DNA of 64,000 bases, taken from Nemophila menziesii. Lineage: Eukaryota; Streptophyta; Magnoliopsida; Boraginales; Hydrophyllaceae. Below, one piece after another: positions 47,449 to 59,095 of this stretch (the stretch's first letter is position 1; each line of letters starts with the position of its first letter). Position numbers and translations under genes: made by a program. The notes beneath the pieces are model-generated. The model saw only the letters and a program-made list of their open reading frames with translations, had not been told where the DNA came from and ran no database searches. The stretch covers positions 32,666,731 to 32,730,730 of the forward strand of contig JARWIR010000010.1 in the NCBI GenBank assembly GCA_029959085.1, in the 5' to 3' direction.

Positions 47449-48929
47449 TAAGGTATGATAAAATAATATAATAAATAAGTGAAAATAAACACCCTAAGCT
47501 GAGCACGGTTCTGCAAGTATACAGATCGTATGCAAGTTTTAATGAATAAGTAGAATTCGTTACTCAGAGACTACGAAGGTTAAGAAGAACTAATGCAAAT
47601 ATTCAAGTGCAAATATGAGAGTTAGAGATAATAATACGCAAGTAGAAAGAAAAGAAAGATAGAATTTTATTTGGTTTTTAAATAGAAAATTAAACTACTA
47701 AATTAAAAGACAGAATATTAAATAAAAAAAAAAAAGATGATAGTATGAAAGTTTAGCTTGAGTAATTAGCATGTAATCCCCACTAGTTTTGCCGTTCTAA
47801 ACATGTAAGGTATGAATCATGTAGTATTCCCATAGTTTGGTTTCAATTGCGCTAGGTAGTTTCAAATAGGGTTTACCTGTGTCAATAAGAACCTAAGCAA
47901 ACTGTTCCTGCACTTGATAAAATAGCAATACACTAAACCATTAACTATCTAGTTAGGCTGGGTTGTCAGATCAAACCTTATTCTAGACGTTATGTGCTAA
48001 TTCTATAGTCAAATATACCAGTTATCTAACTATTATGATGGTAATCATATACGTTGTACACCGTAAAGAACACTGAATATAAATCCAACACATAAACAGA
48101 GAAATCAAAACATAAGTTCAATAAAATTAGATAGATGTCAACCAAAACTAGGGTTCATACATATATGCTAAAACTCAAACTAAATAGAATTTAGTTCATA
48201 CTAAGAAAAGAAAAGAAAAGAATTACAGAATTGAAGGTTGAAGGAGACATAATTGATGCACAGCTCCTTCCAGACTTCTCTTCTTGTTGTAAGTTTCTTC
48301 CTGACCTTAAGCTTTGGACAAGGATGATTTTCTAATGTTAAGAGGCTGTATTTATAGTGTATAGGTTGATATAATTCGTTTTCTTGAAGGAAAAGGTAAA
48401 TATTGGACTCCTAGCCCAACTCAAATTCGTAGCCCAAAAACATGGAATCAGCCTCGTTTTTTGTTTTGGTCCTAACAGCTTCAATACTTATCTGATTGAC
48501 ACGTATGAGTAGTCGAAATTTATCGTCTCGGAAAGATCTTTAACTTTTCTCTTGATCGTTTCTCCAGATTCTTCACCTGTTTTGAGATATAAGCTGATTT
48601 TTGGTCGTAGGTGCAGGAATTCAGATTTAAGGCAGTTTTTCCTTTTCCATATTTTTAGCTTTTACTTCCTTATCTTCAATTTCCATGTTTATCTTCTTTC
48701 CTTTAGCTCTTTGAACCAACTTGGACTCTAATTAATTACCATATATCTCTAAAGCTTCACACTAAATAAATAATTAAACCCAATATGCTCTAAAAATAAT
48801 AAATAATCCATTCGAGACCCAAAATAGGAAAGTGTACTAAATTATGCGAGAATCGACCTATACTCTAATAAATACGTCTAAAATGATGTCTCCAACTACT
48901 AATAAATTATCACAAATGGGGAGATATCA
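47449..48929 (-). repeat. 3' LTR of Athila-like element D
   Basis: Plus-strand ends TGGTGTTGCC and GGGAGATATCA; 1481 bp. The adjoining sequence on the right (minus-strand ACTTTGAGTTGGTGGTCT) is a polypurine tract, so this is a 3' LTR. There is no primer site on its left side, so it is not the 5' LTR of C. Confidence 0.85.
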
Positions 48930-49263
48930 AGACCACCAACTCAAAGTTGTATCGTCCCGATACGATAAAAGTAAAGAACGGTAGGGTAGTCAAATAATCA
49001 AGAAGAAGAAGTAGGAGGAGAATAAGAACAGAACACAATGAATGATCCTAGTGCATAATACCTAAAAAGTCTCATGTAGTAATGCTCAAGAAATAATGCA
49101 CAAGTATGCTTAATATACACGTAATCAACAATCCATAAATTCAATTCAAGATTAATTTCGCAATGCCAGAAGGAAAGTCGATAACTTAGTCCATGCTAAT
49201 GGCTATAGGTTGTTCATATGTCCTAATATAGCATTCAATGGTCCACTTACCTACTACCTAATA
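48930..49263 (-). mobile_element. Element D internal 3' fragment
   Basis: Polypurine tract plus about 300 bases matching the equivalent part of C (for example ATTAATTTC../AATAATGCACA..GCTTAATATACA near 49095). It is cut off by the Copia element at 49264. Confidence 0.75.
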
Positions 49264-49622
49264 TGAAAGAAATTATTTTGGGTCTGGCCCATATTGTGGG
49301 TGCCCATAATGGGTTAACCCGACCCATTGTGGTAGTTATTACATTAATAACTAGTATATAAATAACTTTATGGAAGTTATTTCAGATTAGAATATATCAG
49401 ACACATTTTCAGATGCGTTTCTTTCTCTTCTCTGCCTTATACTAAAGAGAACAAAAATCATTACATTCTCTCAAGATCTCATTAACATATAATAGAAGAT
49501 CCAATAGCATTTAGGTTGTGTAATAGCAATCTTTTTCGATATGTAAGTGGATTCAATGGCGGAGCATTTCGATTCTTAATTCCGCCTAAAAGGTTTGTCT
49601 AGAATCCTTTAATTTTCTTACA
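49264..49622 (+). repeat. 5' LTR of Copia element
   Basis: TGAAAGAAAT..CTTACA, ending two bases before the primer site. GTATATAAAT near 49353 is a TATA-like box. The LTR start is the weaker call. Confidence 0.6.
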
Positions 49623-49624
49623 AA

Positions 49625-49641
49625 TGGTATCAGAGCCATGG
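49625..49641 (+). promoter_or_regulatory. Primer-binding site, initiator-Met
   Basis: TGGTATCAGAGCCATGG matches the standard plant Copia site complementary to initiator tRNA-Met. Confidence 0.92.
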
Positions 49642-52400
49642 TGCTCGTTTTTGAAATGCTAATAATGGTGTATATATCTATATATTCTATCTCTGATATA
49701 TAATTTGATTATATAAGTTTTTGTGAAAGTCATTTATATTAAATAAATTTAAATATCTATGTTCTATTTGAAATGATAAACGCATCGTTTTGGCTTTTGT
49801 ATTTAAAAAAAAAACTTTTAACTACCACGTCTTGAACAAGAGACCTCCTATTCAATGGTATATGCATAGTTCCGCTACACTACTTTATCCTTTTAGTGTA
49901 AATGGCGAAATGATTATTTTCATGTGGGATTTGTTTATGAAAATTAAAATCATTTTGGTAGTAGCATGATACGAACAACCAACCTTCATCTAAAGTGAAC
50001 TTTTGAACACCCACCACTAGGATGTGAGCAACATTTTGTTAAGTGTACCCATTCGTTTTGTTTTTACTTGAACACAATTTGTTTTTTTCTTAAATAATAA
50101 TGTTATTATTATTTTTGTTTTACGATTTTTTTTTAATAAAAGAAAATGAAAAAGAGAAAAGCGAAATGTTCACGAGTTGGGTTGTTCGGTCTTGAAGTTT
50201 TACGTATCCACGTAGCAATCTTCAAACTTCATATCAAACCAATAAACCATGTTGATATTTGGTCAAGTTGTAAGATTATAAGAAAGAAAACAGAATTTAC
50301 AAGGAGATGTTAATTCTAATCTATTCTTTGTTGAGAATCTTTACAGCTAATAAATCATATATTTCGTTCATGTTCACCATTGGCTCTATTATTTTTATAT
50401 TTGATTTTCTAAAATATCTGGAATAAAATAATTGTTTTTATACTACTATTTCAAACTCGAGAGTGATGTAGTTTGACTAGCAGGTTATTTTATCATATTT
50501 GGTGTATATGCCTATATGTTTAACTTATAAGAATGTGTACTTATGGTCTTATTATGCTAAACATGAAATTGTTTTGTGTATAGAATAAGTTGACCATACT
50601 TTCATGTAACCCGATAAATGTGACACTCTAGATAGATTTTTATAAGTTAATTAGTGTATCTTAAATGCATTTGATACATGACTGGCTGGTTTATATATAT
50701 TGTGTTTTGTAATCTTCATATGTATATATTAAAACTTGGGTTATTTTATGGATAAGTTTGATTCCATGTCCATTAAATCATACGAGTCTAGTGCATTACA
50801 TCTTAATTGATTGTATTGGAATAGTGGGGGATCTGTAGAGAACTTAGCATTTTGTCTTGATGAAATTGAATTATAACTAGATAAACAAAAGTATGGTGAT
50901 TCATGATTGGGAACATAGTGAACTTTCTGTTTCACTTTTTTTGTTTTCTATTTACGAGTTTAATTTACATTTTGAGACAATAGTATCATTGAATATATTT
51001 TATATATTAATGAAAGTCTCTATATATACTAGAAAATGGCTATGAGTAACATCTTTTACACCTTTAGAAAAAGACAAGGATGAATGGTGATATAAATATA
51101 TGTTTGAGCTTGAGGAAGGCTTCTAATTCATCATATGAGGAGTATATTGACTTATCAAGTTTTGTGGGGGTATAAAGACTCTATTATTCGCGAAATCTTG
51201 ATAAGTTATATGAGTGGATTAGTTTATGAGTATCGCAAGTATCCTACCACTTATGAGATGTGGCATACTCATATCGAGATGATTAAGGATACTACCATGT
51301 CGATATTGCCTTGGTGGCATGAACGATTATACTCATAAAAGGACACCTAGTCATGTCATTTAACACATCTAAGAGCGATATTTTAAAGTGACTAAGACAG
51401 TCTAGATATCTGGTGATATCTTGAATTATGACCAAGAAATTCAAGTAATCATCAATCTCTTTCAAATAATTGAGAGTATTGAGAAGTGAATGTGACTCAT
51501 AATAACATCAATACGTTTGATGATGCTACTTGAGTTGTGCTCAAGAATGAGTGTATTTTAGGTTTATTGACTTCATACTTGAATATATATTACTGAGTCT
51601 AGCTCTCGTACAGAATTGCAGTATAGAGCAAGGGGATTGAAAGAAAAGGGTGATATATATGGTTCTAAGAAGATCAAGATCAATAGTTACAAGGAAATAA
51701 AGTATAATCATAAGAAAAAAAGAATAAGTTGAGATGCTACATCTATGACAAGTTGTGTCGCTTATCTTGTGTAACTAATATAGTAGCACTATCTTCTTCT
51801 TATGATTTTTTCATCTATTGCTAGCACCATGTTGCTAACTGGTCTTATCCTATGTGGATTATGAACTTAGGAGCAATAGATCTTGTGACAAGAGATTGAG
51901 AGACCTATATAGTATACCATGAATGAAAAATTTGATTTGGTATAAGATGGATATATGTAGATGACAACAATAATGTTGAAGTCAATGGTTTGACACAAGT
52001 AGTTGAGCTTGCGAAGTGGTCAAACCTTGTATCTACATGATATCTTAGGTGTACATATTTTTCACACAATTTGGTCTCAATCATTGTTCTTATAGGATTA
52101 AATTTAGTACCCATATTCATGACAAATAATAAGTGTTATACATAATATGGAACTATCTTTAGAACAAATGGTTCTTTGGTATTTGGAAAAGGTTGACTAC
52201 AAGAACTATTATATTAGCAATAGTTGATTTTCTATGAATGTCTTTTATAGTACTAAAGAGATTAGAAAATTTTATGAAATATTGACTATGTCATAATAGT
52301 TATGTCCTGAACCACATTGTTGGTGAATGATATTCATTGTATTCACTTGATGAAATCATTTGGCCAAACTGTGGATACTGCCTAGTAATGAAAGTGATAT
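49642..52400 (+). other. Copia leader, gag and protease zone, not decipherable
   Basis: Only short frames survive. The part near 51135-51340 (YEYRKYPTTYEMWHTHIEMI) could be gag-derived (the T-YEMW element is gag-like). The rest is AT-rich with no identifiable domain. Confidence 0.4.
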
Positions 52401-53000
52401 GATTTTTTTTTGAAAGCTTCATTTCAATATCCGTTGGAATTGATTCATGCCAACATATGTAGACTCGTTAATTAACAAAATGTGGGGTATACTATATCAT
52501 CACCTTAAGATGATTTTACACGGTTTCATGATTACTATCAGATTTCTCGCAAATTAGAAGCACTAAGATACTTCACAAATTTGTCAATTAGAAATTTAAG
52601 AATCAGATAGAGAGGAAGGGTAAAACTTTGAGAAGAAACCGTGATCACGAATATATATTTGAAGGATTTTTTTAAGAAGGGTGTGATGAGAATGGGATCA
52701 TAAATAAGTTTATGATTTTTTCACATGCCACGGTATAGAATAGTAGGTAAAAGGAGGAATGTAACTCTCCTGATTAAGGTGTACGATTGCACAAATAAAT
52801 CTCTCAATATATATGGTTGGGAGATAAATTTTTTGTTGCTAGTCATATACTTATTCGTTTACCCACAAAGTTAATTCCATAAACTCTGTACGAACTATGG
52901 ACAAAAGAAATATCACCTTACATACTTGATCTCCTGGGGGTTGGTATGTTTGTGACTTATCCAATGAGTATGGAAAGTTGGGTCAAAAAAGGTAAGAATG
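52401..53000 (+). pseudogene. Copia integrase relic
   Basis: PLELIHANICRLVN at about 52431 matches PLELIHSDICGP. Next come DDFTRF (52510), a RK-TLR--R--EYL-like stretch near 52615, and TPRY...GKRRNVTLL near 52728, matching TP-TPQQNGVAERRN-TLL. Many stops. Confidence 0.7.
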
Positions 53001-53439
53001 ATTTTTTTAGAAGATGTTCAAAGACTCTAAAGGATATGTTTTCAAGGTTGAACATAATGATGGAATTTGTTAAGACTGAGTTACACGATGTTACATTTGG
53101 ATAGTGTAATTTCCTAAATAAAGGTGTGGTTATTGAAAAATTAATTTCCCATGAATTAAATGAGGTTGAAAATGATGTATGCAAATCAAATGTGTTACTA
53201 GATAAGGTATCACGTGCATGAGGAAGGGCAAGATTGCCTCAATTTTGACTCAAAAGAAATTATTGCATCACATAGTGAATTTGTTTCACAATAACTTCAC
53301 CTAGAAGGAGTCATCGAGGGATATTTTTTGTTGTCAATTTTAAGATCCATGGATAAATCTATATGATATATCCATAAGACAAAGAAGAACCTCAGAGAGT
53401 ACATGAACTCTTCATATCCTACTAGGAAAGATGGAGCTA

Positions 53440-54000
53440 ATGAATAGAAATCAATTTAGAACAATGTGATTGAGAATAAATACATTCTTGAAATGAGAAG
53501 AAAACAAGACACTTCATTTGAGAAGTACAAATCTCGTCTAATAGCAAAAGGCTATATTACAAGGAAGAAAATATTTTTCTTGGGATTAACATTTTTTCTA
53601 TTGTTAAGAGAATTACCTCATTTGGTTATATACTAGCTTTTGTGGTGCATCTTGATTATGATTTGCACTAGATTGATTTCGAAACTATTTTTCTCAGTGG
53701 AGAATAAAATAATAGAGTAAATTAATTGGAACAATATTTAAGATATGATTTTAAAGACCAAGAAAACACTGTGTGTTGATTAAAGAAGACAATCTATGGT
53801 CTCAAACAAGTCCAAAGACAATGACTTTTGAGATTCATGAGTCATTTCAATAAGTAGTTTTTGAAATGATATGTGAATATCACTTTGTCTACATATCAAA
53901 AGTTCCACAAGGAAAGTGTATGGATTTATATATCTATGTATTTGATATTCTACAAACTAGGAATGACATGTGATTTGTCAAAATTAAGGAGTTGTTATTT
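53440..54000 (+). pseudogene. Copia reverse transcriptase relic
   Basis: FEKYKSRLIAKGYIT (53518) matches --RYKARLVAKGF-Q, then DYDLH-IDFETIFLSGE (53655), matching D-E-HQMDVKTAFL-GDL. KKTIYGLKQVQRQ near 53785 matches KSLYGLKQ-PR-W. A clear Copia RT in decay. Confidence 0.75.
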
Positions 54001-54799
54001 TTTAAATCTTTGTTGATGTGAAAGGTATGTGAAATGCGAGCTCTATTCTTTATGTTATGATTCATAAAGAATGTTTGAATTTCTGTAGTCCCTATCTAAA
54101 GAATTATTCATCAAGAAGAGATGTGAACACTTTTACATGTCATACTTTAATGTCATTAACACTCCAAATTGATGAGAGAATAAGCTTTAATCTTCTTATG
54201 TGTCTTAGTACTCTATCGATGAAAATAGAAAAGGTAAACAAAGTCATATTAGTAATTACATACCGATGATAGTATTATGTATGTCATGATAAGTACTAGG
54301 CCATGCATTTTGTTATGCTTTGGGTTTAGTTATCCATTTATCAGTGATGTTTGTTAGACCAGACATTAGTTATGTCGTGGGTTTAATTAGTCTATTTTAA
54401 ATTGAATTATGGACATAAGTATTGAAAACCTGAAATATGAGCAATGAGATGCCTTAAAAGGATTAGGACTCATTCTATATGTTTTCAAATATAATATTTA
54501 CACCTAAAGTATATCCATATGTTAATTGGTTTAACACAATGGATGAGTGTAAATGTCTTTAGGTTGTGTATTCTTGATGAAATGTTGTGCTATATCCATG
54601 GAATAGAAAGAAACAAACCTATATATTGCTAAGTCCATTGTGAATGTTGAGTTTGGGCTTACTCAACTAAAATTCAAAAGGTTTGTTTGGTTTAAAAGTT
54701 TGTTTGTACTTTTTATGATTCTCAAGTGATAGTGGGAGTCCAGCTTTAAAATACTGTAGTAGAGAAATGGCAATGACTTATGTGATGGGCACATAGTAT

Positions 54800-54880
54800 T
54801 ACAGTATAACCAAACATATTGATATTAAGTATATCGTGATAAGAGACATTATTGCACATAGATTATGAAAATTTGCAGTT
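54800..54880 (+). pseudogene. Copia RNase H end relic
   Basis: TKHIDIKYIVIRDIIAHR at about 54810-54865 matches the TKHIDI-YHFIR conserved end of Copia RNase H. Confidence 0.7.
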
Positions 54881-55000
54881 AATACCCACACGTGATATTC
54901 TTGTGAATATATTTTTTGGAACTAATTGCAAGTTATGCAATTCAGATCATGTTGGATCTATATTTTTATGTATACTGCAAAATAATGTGCAAAGCTATAT

Positions 55001-55789
55001 TTCCATTATTGAGTGGTAATATATATATACGTGTGGATAAGTATGTCAGATAGACTATGATTGGCCTTCTCACACGGGCAATCGCCTTTGGCATTAGAGG
55101 ATGCGCAAGGATGAGACTAACTTATGTAAAAGAGTAACCCTTCATGTAAATAACGTGAGTTACGAAAGTCGCCTTAACACATGTTAAGATGAGATCAAAA
55201 ACATGTAGCGCAACATGTGAATTTTAATTTGTGATCGAAGTAGATCCCCATCTACTTAGTCTATAAAAGCCAGATATGCAATTCTTAATTAATTTCAGAG
55301 AGGGTTGATTAATTGAAGGATTCATTTTAGACAACGAGGAAGTTCTAATTATATATTTGTACGATATTAATGGATACTTGACATATGATGTGAATAAATT
55401 AATAATATCGTAGCACAAGAGTCATACCGTGTGTGCTTGCGACCAAAAGGAAGTGAAGAATTGATCCCTGTTTCTTCATTGTGTGAGATCTTTGAGTAGT
55501 ACCCTTATTACTTTTGACTGAATTTGATGTTTTGATCTGGTGTTTGCTACTTTAGCATATTATCGATGGTTGTGAATGATTCGACCTAACGGGGTATGTC
55601 TGGGAAAGCAACCAAGTCATTATAGAAAATGTCAAGTGCAAAAGGAAGACTAAAATGGATATCAAAGTGTGTGCTTGCAGGTCGACCAATCATGTAAGTC
55701 ATCAAAGACTATGACATGATAATGAGACACACGATGTTATGCTAGTGAACTCTTCCAATCACAAAGATGATGATATGGAATCTGAGAGG
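55001..55789. other. Unassigned stretch between Copia and SIRE-like elements
   Basis: TCTATAAAAGCC near 55258 is TATA-box-like and might belong to a decayed LTR. No coding sequence recognised. Confidence 0.35.
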
Positions 55790-56529
55790 TCAGAGTTACT
55801 CAAGAGAATTTTAAGCTTAAAGTTATATCCTCTCTTTAAGAGTTCTTAGGAACATTATAATAACCAACCAAACACTTGTTTTTATCCTCATAGATCTAGT
55901 TCTTGTAATATATAGATTAAGAGAGAGTGTGAGTATAGGGAGTATACTCGGTTTCCTTGTTTTGCGATAGCACAAGAGTTTGCTTCGTGGTATCGAAGTG
56001 GTTGTAAGGGTTATTGTGTTCTCGACCCGGTTAAGAGAGACACAGGAGATTAGTGAAAAGCTTGAAATCCTAAGGAGGCTTCGTTAGGTAGTGGATGTAG
56101 GGATAACCGAACCACTATACATCGTTGTGTACTTTCTATCCCTACTCTATTTACTTTCCACACTTTATATGTTTGATTATATGCTAGTATAATTATTGTA
56201 GTAATCATTATCTAGTTAATCAAACCTATTGTCATCTATAGTAGTAAGAGAATAGAAATTTGATTTACTTGTATCACTAATATATTGAACCTCTAGCTTA
56301 TCCATTGCATGATCCCGTAAGAGTTTGATATATTAGTCGACTTATAAGTTTCTTGTTTCACTTATATATCTAACCTCTAGCTTATCCATTTCACGATCCC
56401 ATAAGAGTTTGAAATATTAGTTAACTTAGTAGTTTCTCTCTAAAACTTATAATTGTCCAAAATATTTTTAATTAGGCATTAATCTTATTAGTAATCCTAT
56501 TCAACCCCCCCCCCCCTCTAGGACTTTCA
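55790..56529 (+). repeat. Left LTR (5'-truncated) of SIRE-like element
   Basis: Matches 61883-62518 almost base for base (for example GAGAGTGTG..TATAGGGAGTATACTCGG). It lacks the first roughly 480 bases of the right LTR. It ends with a 14-C run, TCTAGGACTTTCA, and the primer site. Confidence 0.88.
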
Positions 56530-56531
56530 AT

Positions 56532-56548
56532 TGGTATCAGATCCTAAC
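56532..56548 (+). promoter_or_regulatory. Primer-binding site of SIRE-like element
   Basis: TGGTATCAGATCCTAAC, the initiator-Met site with a G-to-T change after TGGTATCAGA. Confidence 0.85.
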
Positions 56549-56586
56549 TCTACGTGAATAGCTTAATCGTTAGTAGAGTAAACGAT

Positions 56587-57558
56587 ATGGAATTTAATCT
56601 TTTGGAAGAGTCGTCTTCTGCACGACCTCCACTTTTTGTAGGCACTTACGATTTTGCTTGGAGAACAAAAGTGGAGGAATTTATCAAAGCCGAAGATCCC
56701 GATCAATGGAGAATAGTTATGGAAGGTCCAATCGTTCCATATAAAGAGGAGTTAAATGAAGCGGGAGTTCTTAAGTTAAATCAAGAAGAAAAATATTATG
56801 ATGAACTCAGCGATGATGATAATGCTAAGCTCACTCAAAATGCAAAACCGATGTACACTCTAATATGTGGAATATCCGAAGAGATTTTCTCAAAAATGTT
56901 AGATTGTAATTCGGAAAAAGAGCTTTGGGATCGTTTGGAATTTCTATATGGGATTGTCGAGAATGACGAAGAAAAAGAAAGCATAATCCATGATGAATCT
57001 CATGACAATCCTAAACCAAATCATGAGGTAGCAATATATCCCAACTCTTTGTCACCTCCATATAATTATGATGATATTAGGCATATTTCATCCCTTCTAA
57101 ATATTCTTGACTCTCAAATCCATTTGAATAACCTTATGTTGAAAAAGGCTAAAGTTGAGCAAAAGAATTGTTTTAATTGTTGTATCACTTTAGATGATAT
57201 TTTAGGAAATACTAAAAACCCATGTTTTAAAAATATTTTCTCTTCAAATAAAAGTCAACATCTTATGATGAAAAATATAGAAGGTTTTGAAAAAGTGGAT
57301 GAAGCATTTTCCCTTGCTCTTAAAACTTTAGAAAATCATCCCTATTTAAATGTCACTCCATTTGATGCAAATGATCTTTTTAAAGAAAAATTATTTTTGG
57401 ATGAAAATTTGGTTATACAAAAGAACGAGAAAAATTCGTGTTCAAACCATTCTCGTGATATTTCTATTCGCAAAAGAAGTACATGTAATTATTGTGGTAA
57501 ACTCGGTCACATGTTTCTACGTGTCATTACCACAAACAACTTGAATACGGGTCTTTAA
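56587..57558 (+). CDS. Copia (SIRE-like) gag
   Basis: The frame is intact from the ATG at 56587 to the TAA at 57556; an in-frame GTG at 56554 upstream is not needed. PLFVGTYDFAWRTKVEEFI and DPDQWRIVMEGP are the conserved N-terminal Copia gag (DUF4219/UBN2) core, followed by LTQNAKPMYTLICGISEEIF and KELWDRLEFLYG. A zinc knuckle begins at CNYCGKLGHM near residue 315, but its last Cys is lost by a change of frame at the end. About 324 residues, shorter than full SIRE gag because a central portion is missing. It would form particles and bind RNA. There is no pol downstream. Confidence 0.8.
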   Translation: MEFNLLEESSSARPPLFVGTYDFAWRTKVEEFIKAEDPDQWRIVMEGPIVPYKEELNEAGVLKLNQEEKYYDELSDDDNAKLTQNAKPMYTLICGISEEIFSKMLDCNSEKELWDRLEFLYGIVENDEEKESIIHDESHDNPKPNHEVAIYPNSLSPPYNYDDIRHISSLLNILDSQIHLNNLMLKKAKVEQKNCFNCCITLDDILGNTKNPCFKNIFSSNKSQHLMMKNIEGFEKVDEAFSLALKTLENHPYLNVTPFDANDLFKEKLFLDENLVIQKNEKNSCSNHSRDISIRKRSTCNYCGKLGHMFLRVITTNNLNTGL

Positions 57559-58079
57559 TACCCTCGTGGGAAAAACCGACATGGATCGTAAAAAGTACTA
57601 ATCATATTTCCGGATCCACTTCACCTCGGATACCATAGTTATATTTATTGTTGGTGTTGAGCGTCAAGAAAATGAAATGATATACAAAAGGACGCTCAAA
57701 TCTCGTAAAAGAAAAATCCGGTGATTTCTTTCTTTATCTCGTATTTATTTGTGCTTAATTATGTGTGTATTTGTTTATTTTTATATGTTCTTTTATCCTT
57801 TAGGCTTTACACCGTTATATGCTTGAAATTGCTTAGTTTTTACTTTAGGTCTTTTTGTACTTTTTAGAAAGTATAGGATATTTAGGCTTATCATCTATTT
57901 TTAATGTTTTAACCCTTTCTACTTAGTCGTTTTCAAAAAAAATTGTTCTAGTTATATTTTAACATTATCTAACTATTGGGGAGGTATCGGTTTGATTTCG
58001 GGCAAATTTTTATCCATATTTATGAGGCTTCAGCGGCATACCGGCCTACTAAGCGGCATTGCCGGGGCGGTAAAAAAAT
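57559..58079 (+). other. Post-gag region, pol deleted
   Basis: Shortly after gag another frame reads PSWEKPTWIVKSTN, like the post-knuckle K-IWV-K linker of SIRE gag-pol. No protease follows. A CpG-rich motif pair (GCGGCATACCGGCC, GCGGCATTGCCGGGGCGG) lies at 58032-58072. Confidence 0.55.
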
Positions 58080-58867
58080 TTAGGGTGCGATTGGTATGCG
58101 GTAATAGACTTTGGAATGGAATATAAATACTGAGGGTATTTTATTCCTATGCTTGGTAGGAGTCTAAAAAAGTGGGATTTTAATTACCATAGGAAACTTA
58201 ATCCCACAAATATGGTAATAGTCATTCCATCAATCCCCCATGGTATTAGCTATTCCAATTATATTAGGAATGAGATTTTAATTTCAATAAATAAAAATTC
58301 TAGCTTATAAATAACTTTGATAATTCATACTTTATTAACATAATTGTTAGTGTGAGAAATAAATTTATGAATAATTAGAAATACATTTTTTTTAATAATT
58401 TTAAATACACCTAGATTAAAATAATTTACAAGAAAAAAAATACAAGTAAAAAAAAATTATTTTTCTAATGTTTTTTAAATGATATTCTACAATATTTTTT
58501 ACTTTACTAAAAAATTTCATGAATTCAATTCACAAAAATTCAAACCTAAATGTTTTTCTAAAATATTTATTTTTTAAATGATATTTACATGGCATAATCC
58601 ATGATTAAATTAGTATAAAATAAATTAATTTGTTAAACCTTAATATAATAATAGTATATTTGTGATTTATAAATTTATTTTTAATTCTGAAACAATTTTA
58701 TATCAACTTTGAGATAAAAAAGAAATGAGTTTTTTCCATTTCTATTCATACGACATACCAAGTGTGGTATAATAATTACCAATGTCTATTTATTCCCACA
58801 GTAATTCTATTACTTTATTTGTTCCATTCCTTCCTAAATTTATTACTACGTACCAATCACACCCTTA
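58080..58867. mobile_element. Tourist/PIF-Harbinger-type MITE
   Basis: A 782-bp element (58083-58864) with terminal inverted repeats GGGTGCGATTGGTATGCGG and, reversed from the right end, GGGTGTGATTGGTACGTAG. It is flanked by TTA at 58080-58082 and 58865-58867. The 3-bp TTA/TAA duplication and the G-rich start are diagnostic for PIF/Harbinger MITEs. No transposase is encoded. It interrupts the CpG-rich motif cluster of the SIRE-like element. Confidence 0.93.
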
Positions 58868-59095
58868 CAGAATTCTCAGTACCGGCTTACCGGCGAAACT
58901 GGCGGCATACCGGTCGCAGAATCTGATTTGACAAAAACGGGTTATTTCTGCTTTTTAAACCCATTCTCTTCATTTTAAAACCCTAACTTCATCTCCTTCG
59001 TGGTTCTCTCTGCAAAATCAGTCTCCTACTCATAAACCCATCTCTAAATCCTCTCAAAAACCCATCTCCTTCAATCTTCTTCACTATCTCTTGCA
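58868..59095 (+). promoter_or_regulatory. Leader upstream of second ORF in SIRE-like element
   Basis: The second half of the CpG-rich cluster (ACCGGCTTACCGGCG, GGCGGCATACCGGTCGC at 58880-58917) is followed by a CT-rich, 5'-UTR-like stretch with AAAACCCTAACTTC (58976) up to the ATG at 59096. No TATA box is evident in the 100 bases before it. Confidence 0.45.

Larger units (their letters stand above)
49264..55000 (+). mobile_element. Highly decayed Ty1/Copia element
   Basis: The 5' LTR, an excellent initiator-Met primer site, then a long decayed region with integrase, RT and RNase H blocks in the Copia order (integrase before RT). No matching 3' LTR was recognised, so the right limit is approximate. 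Confidence 0.7.

Noticed and set aside
56554..56586. Upstream GTG start for gag
   Set aside because: It sits immediately after the primer site. The ATG at 56587 opens directly into conserved gag sequence.
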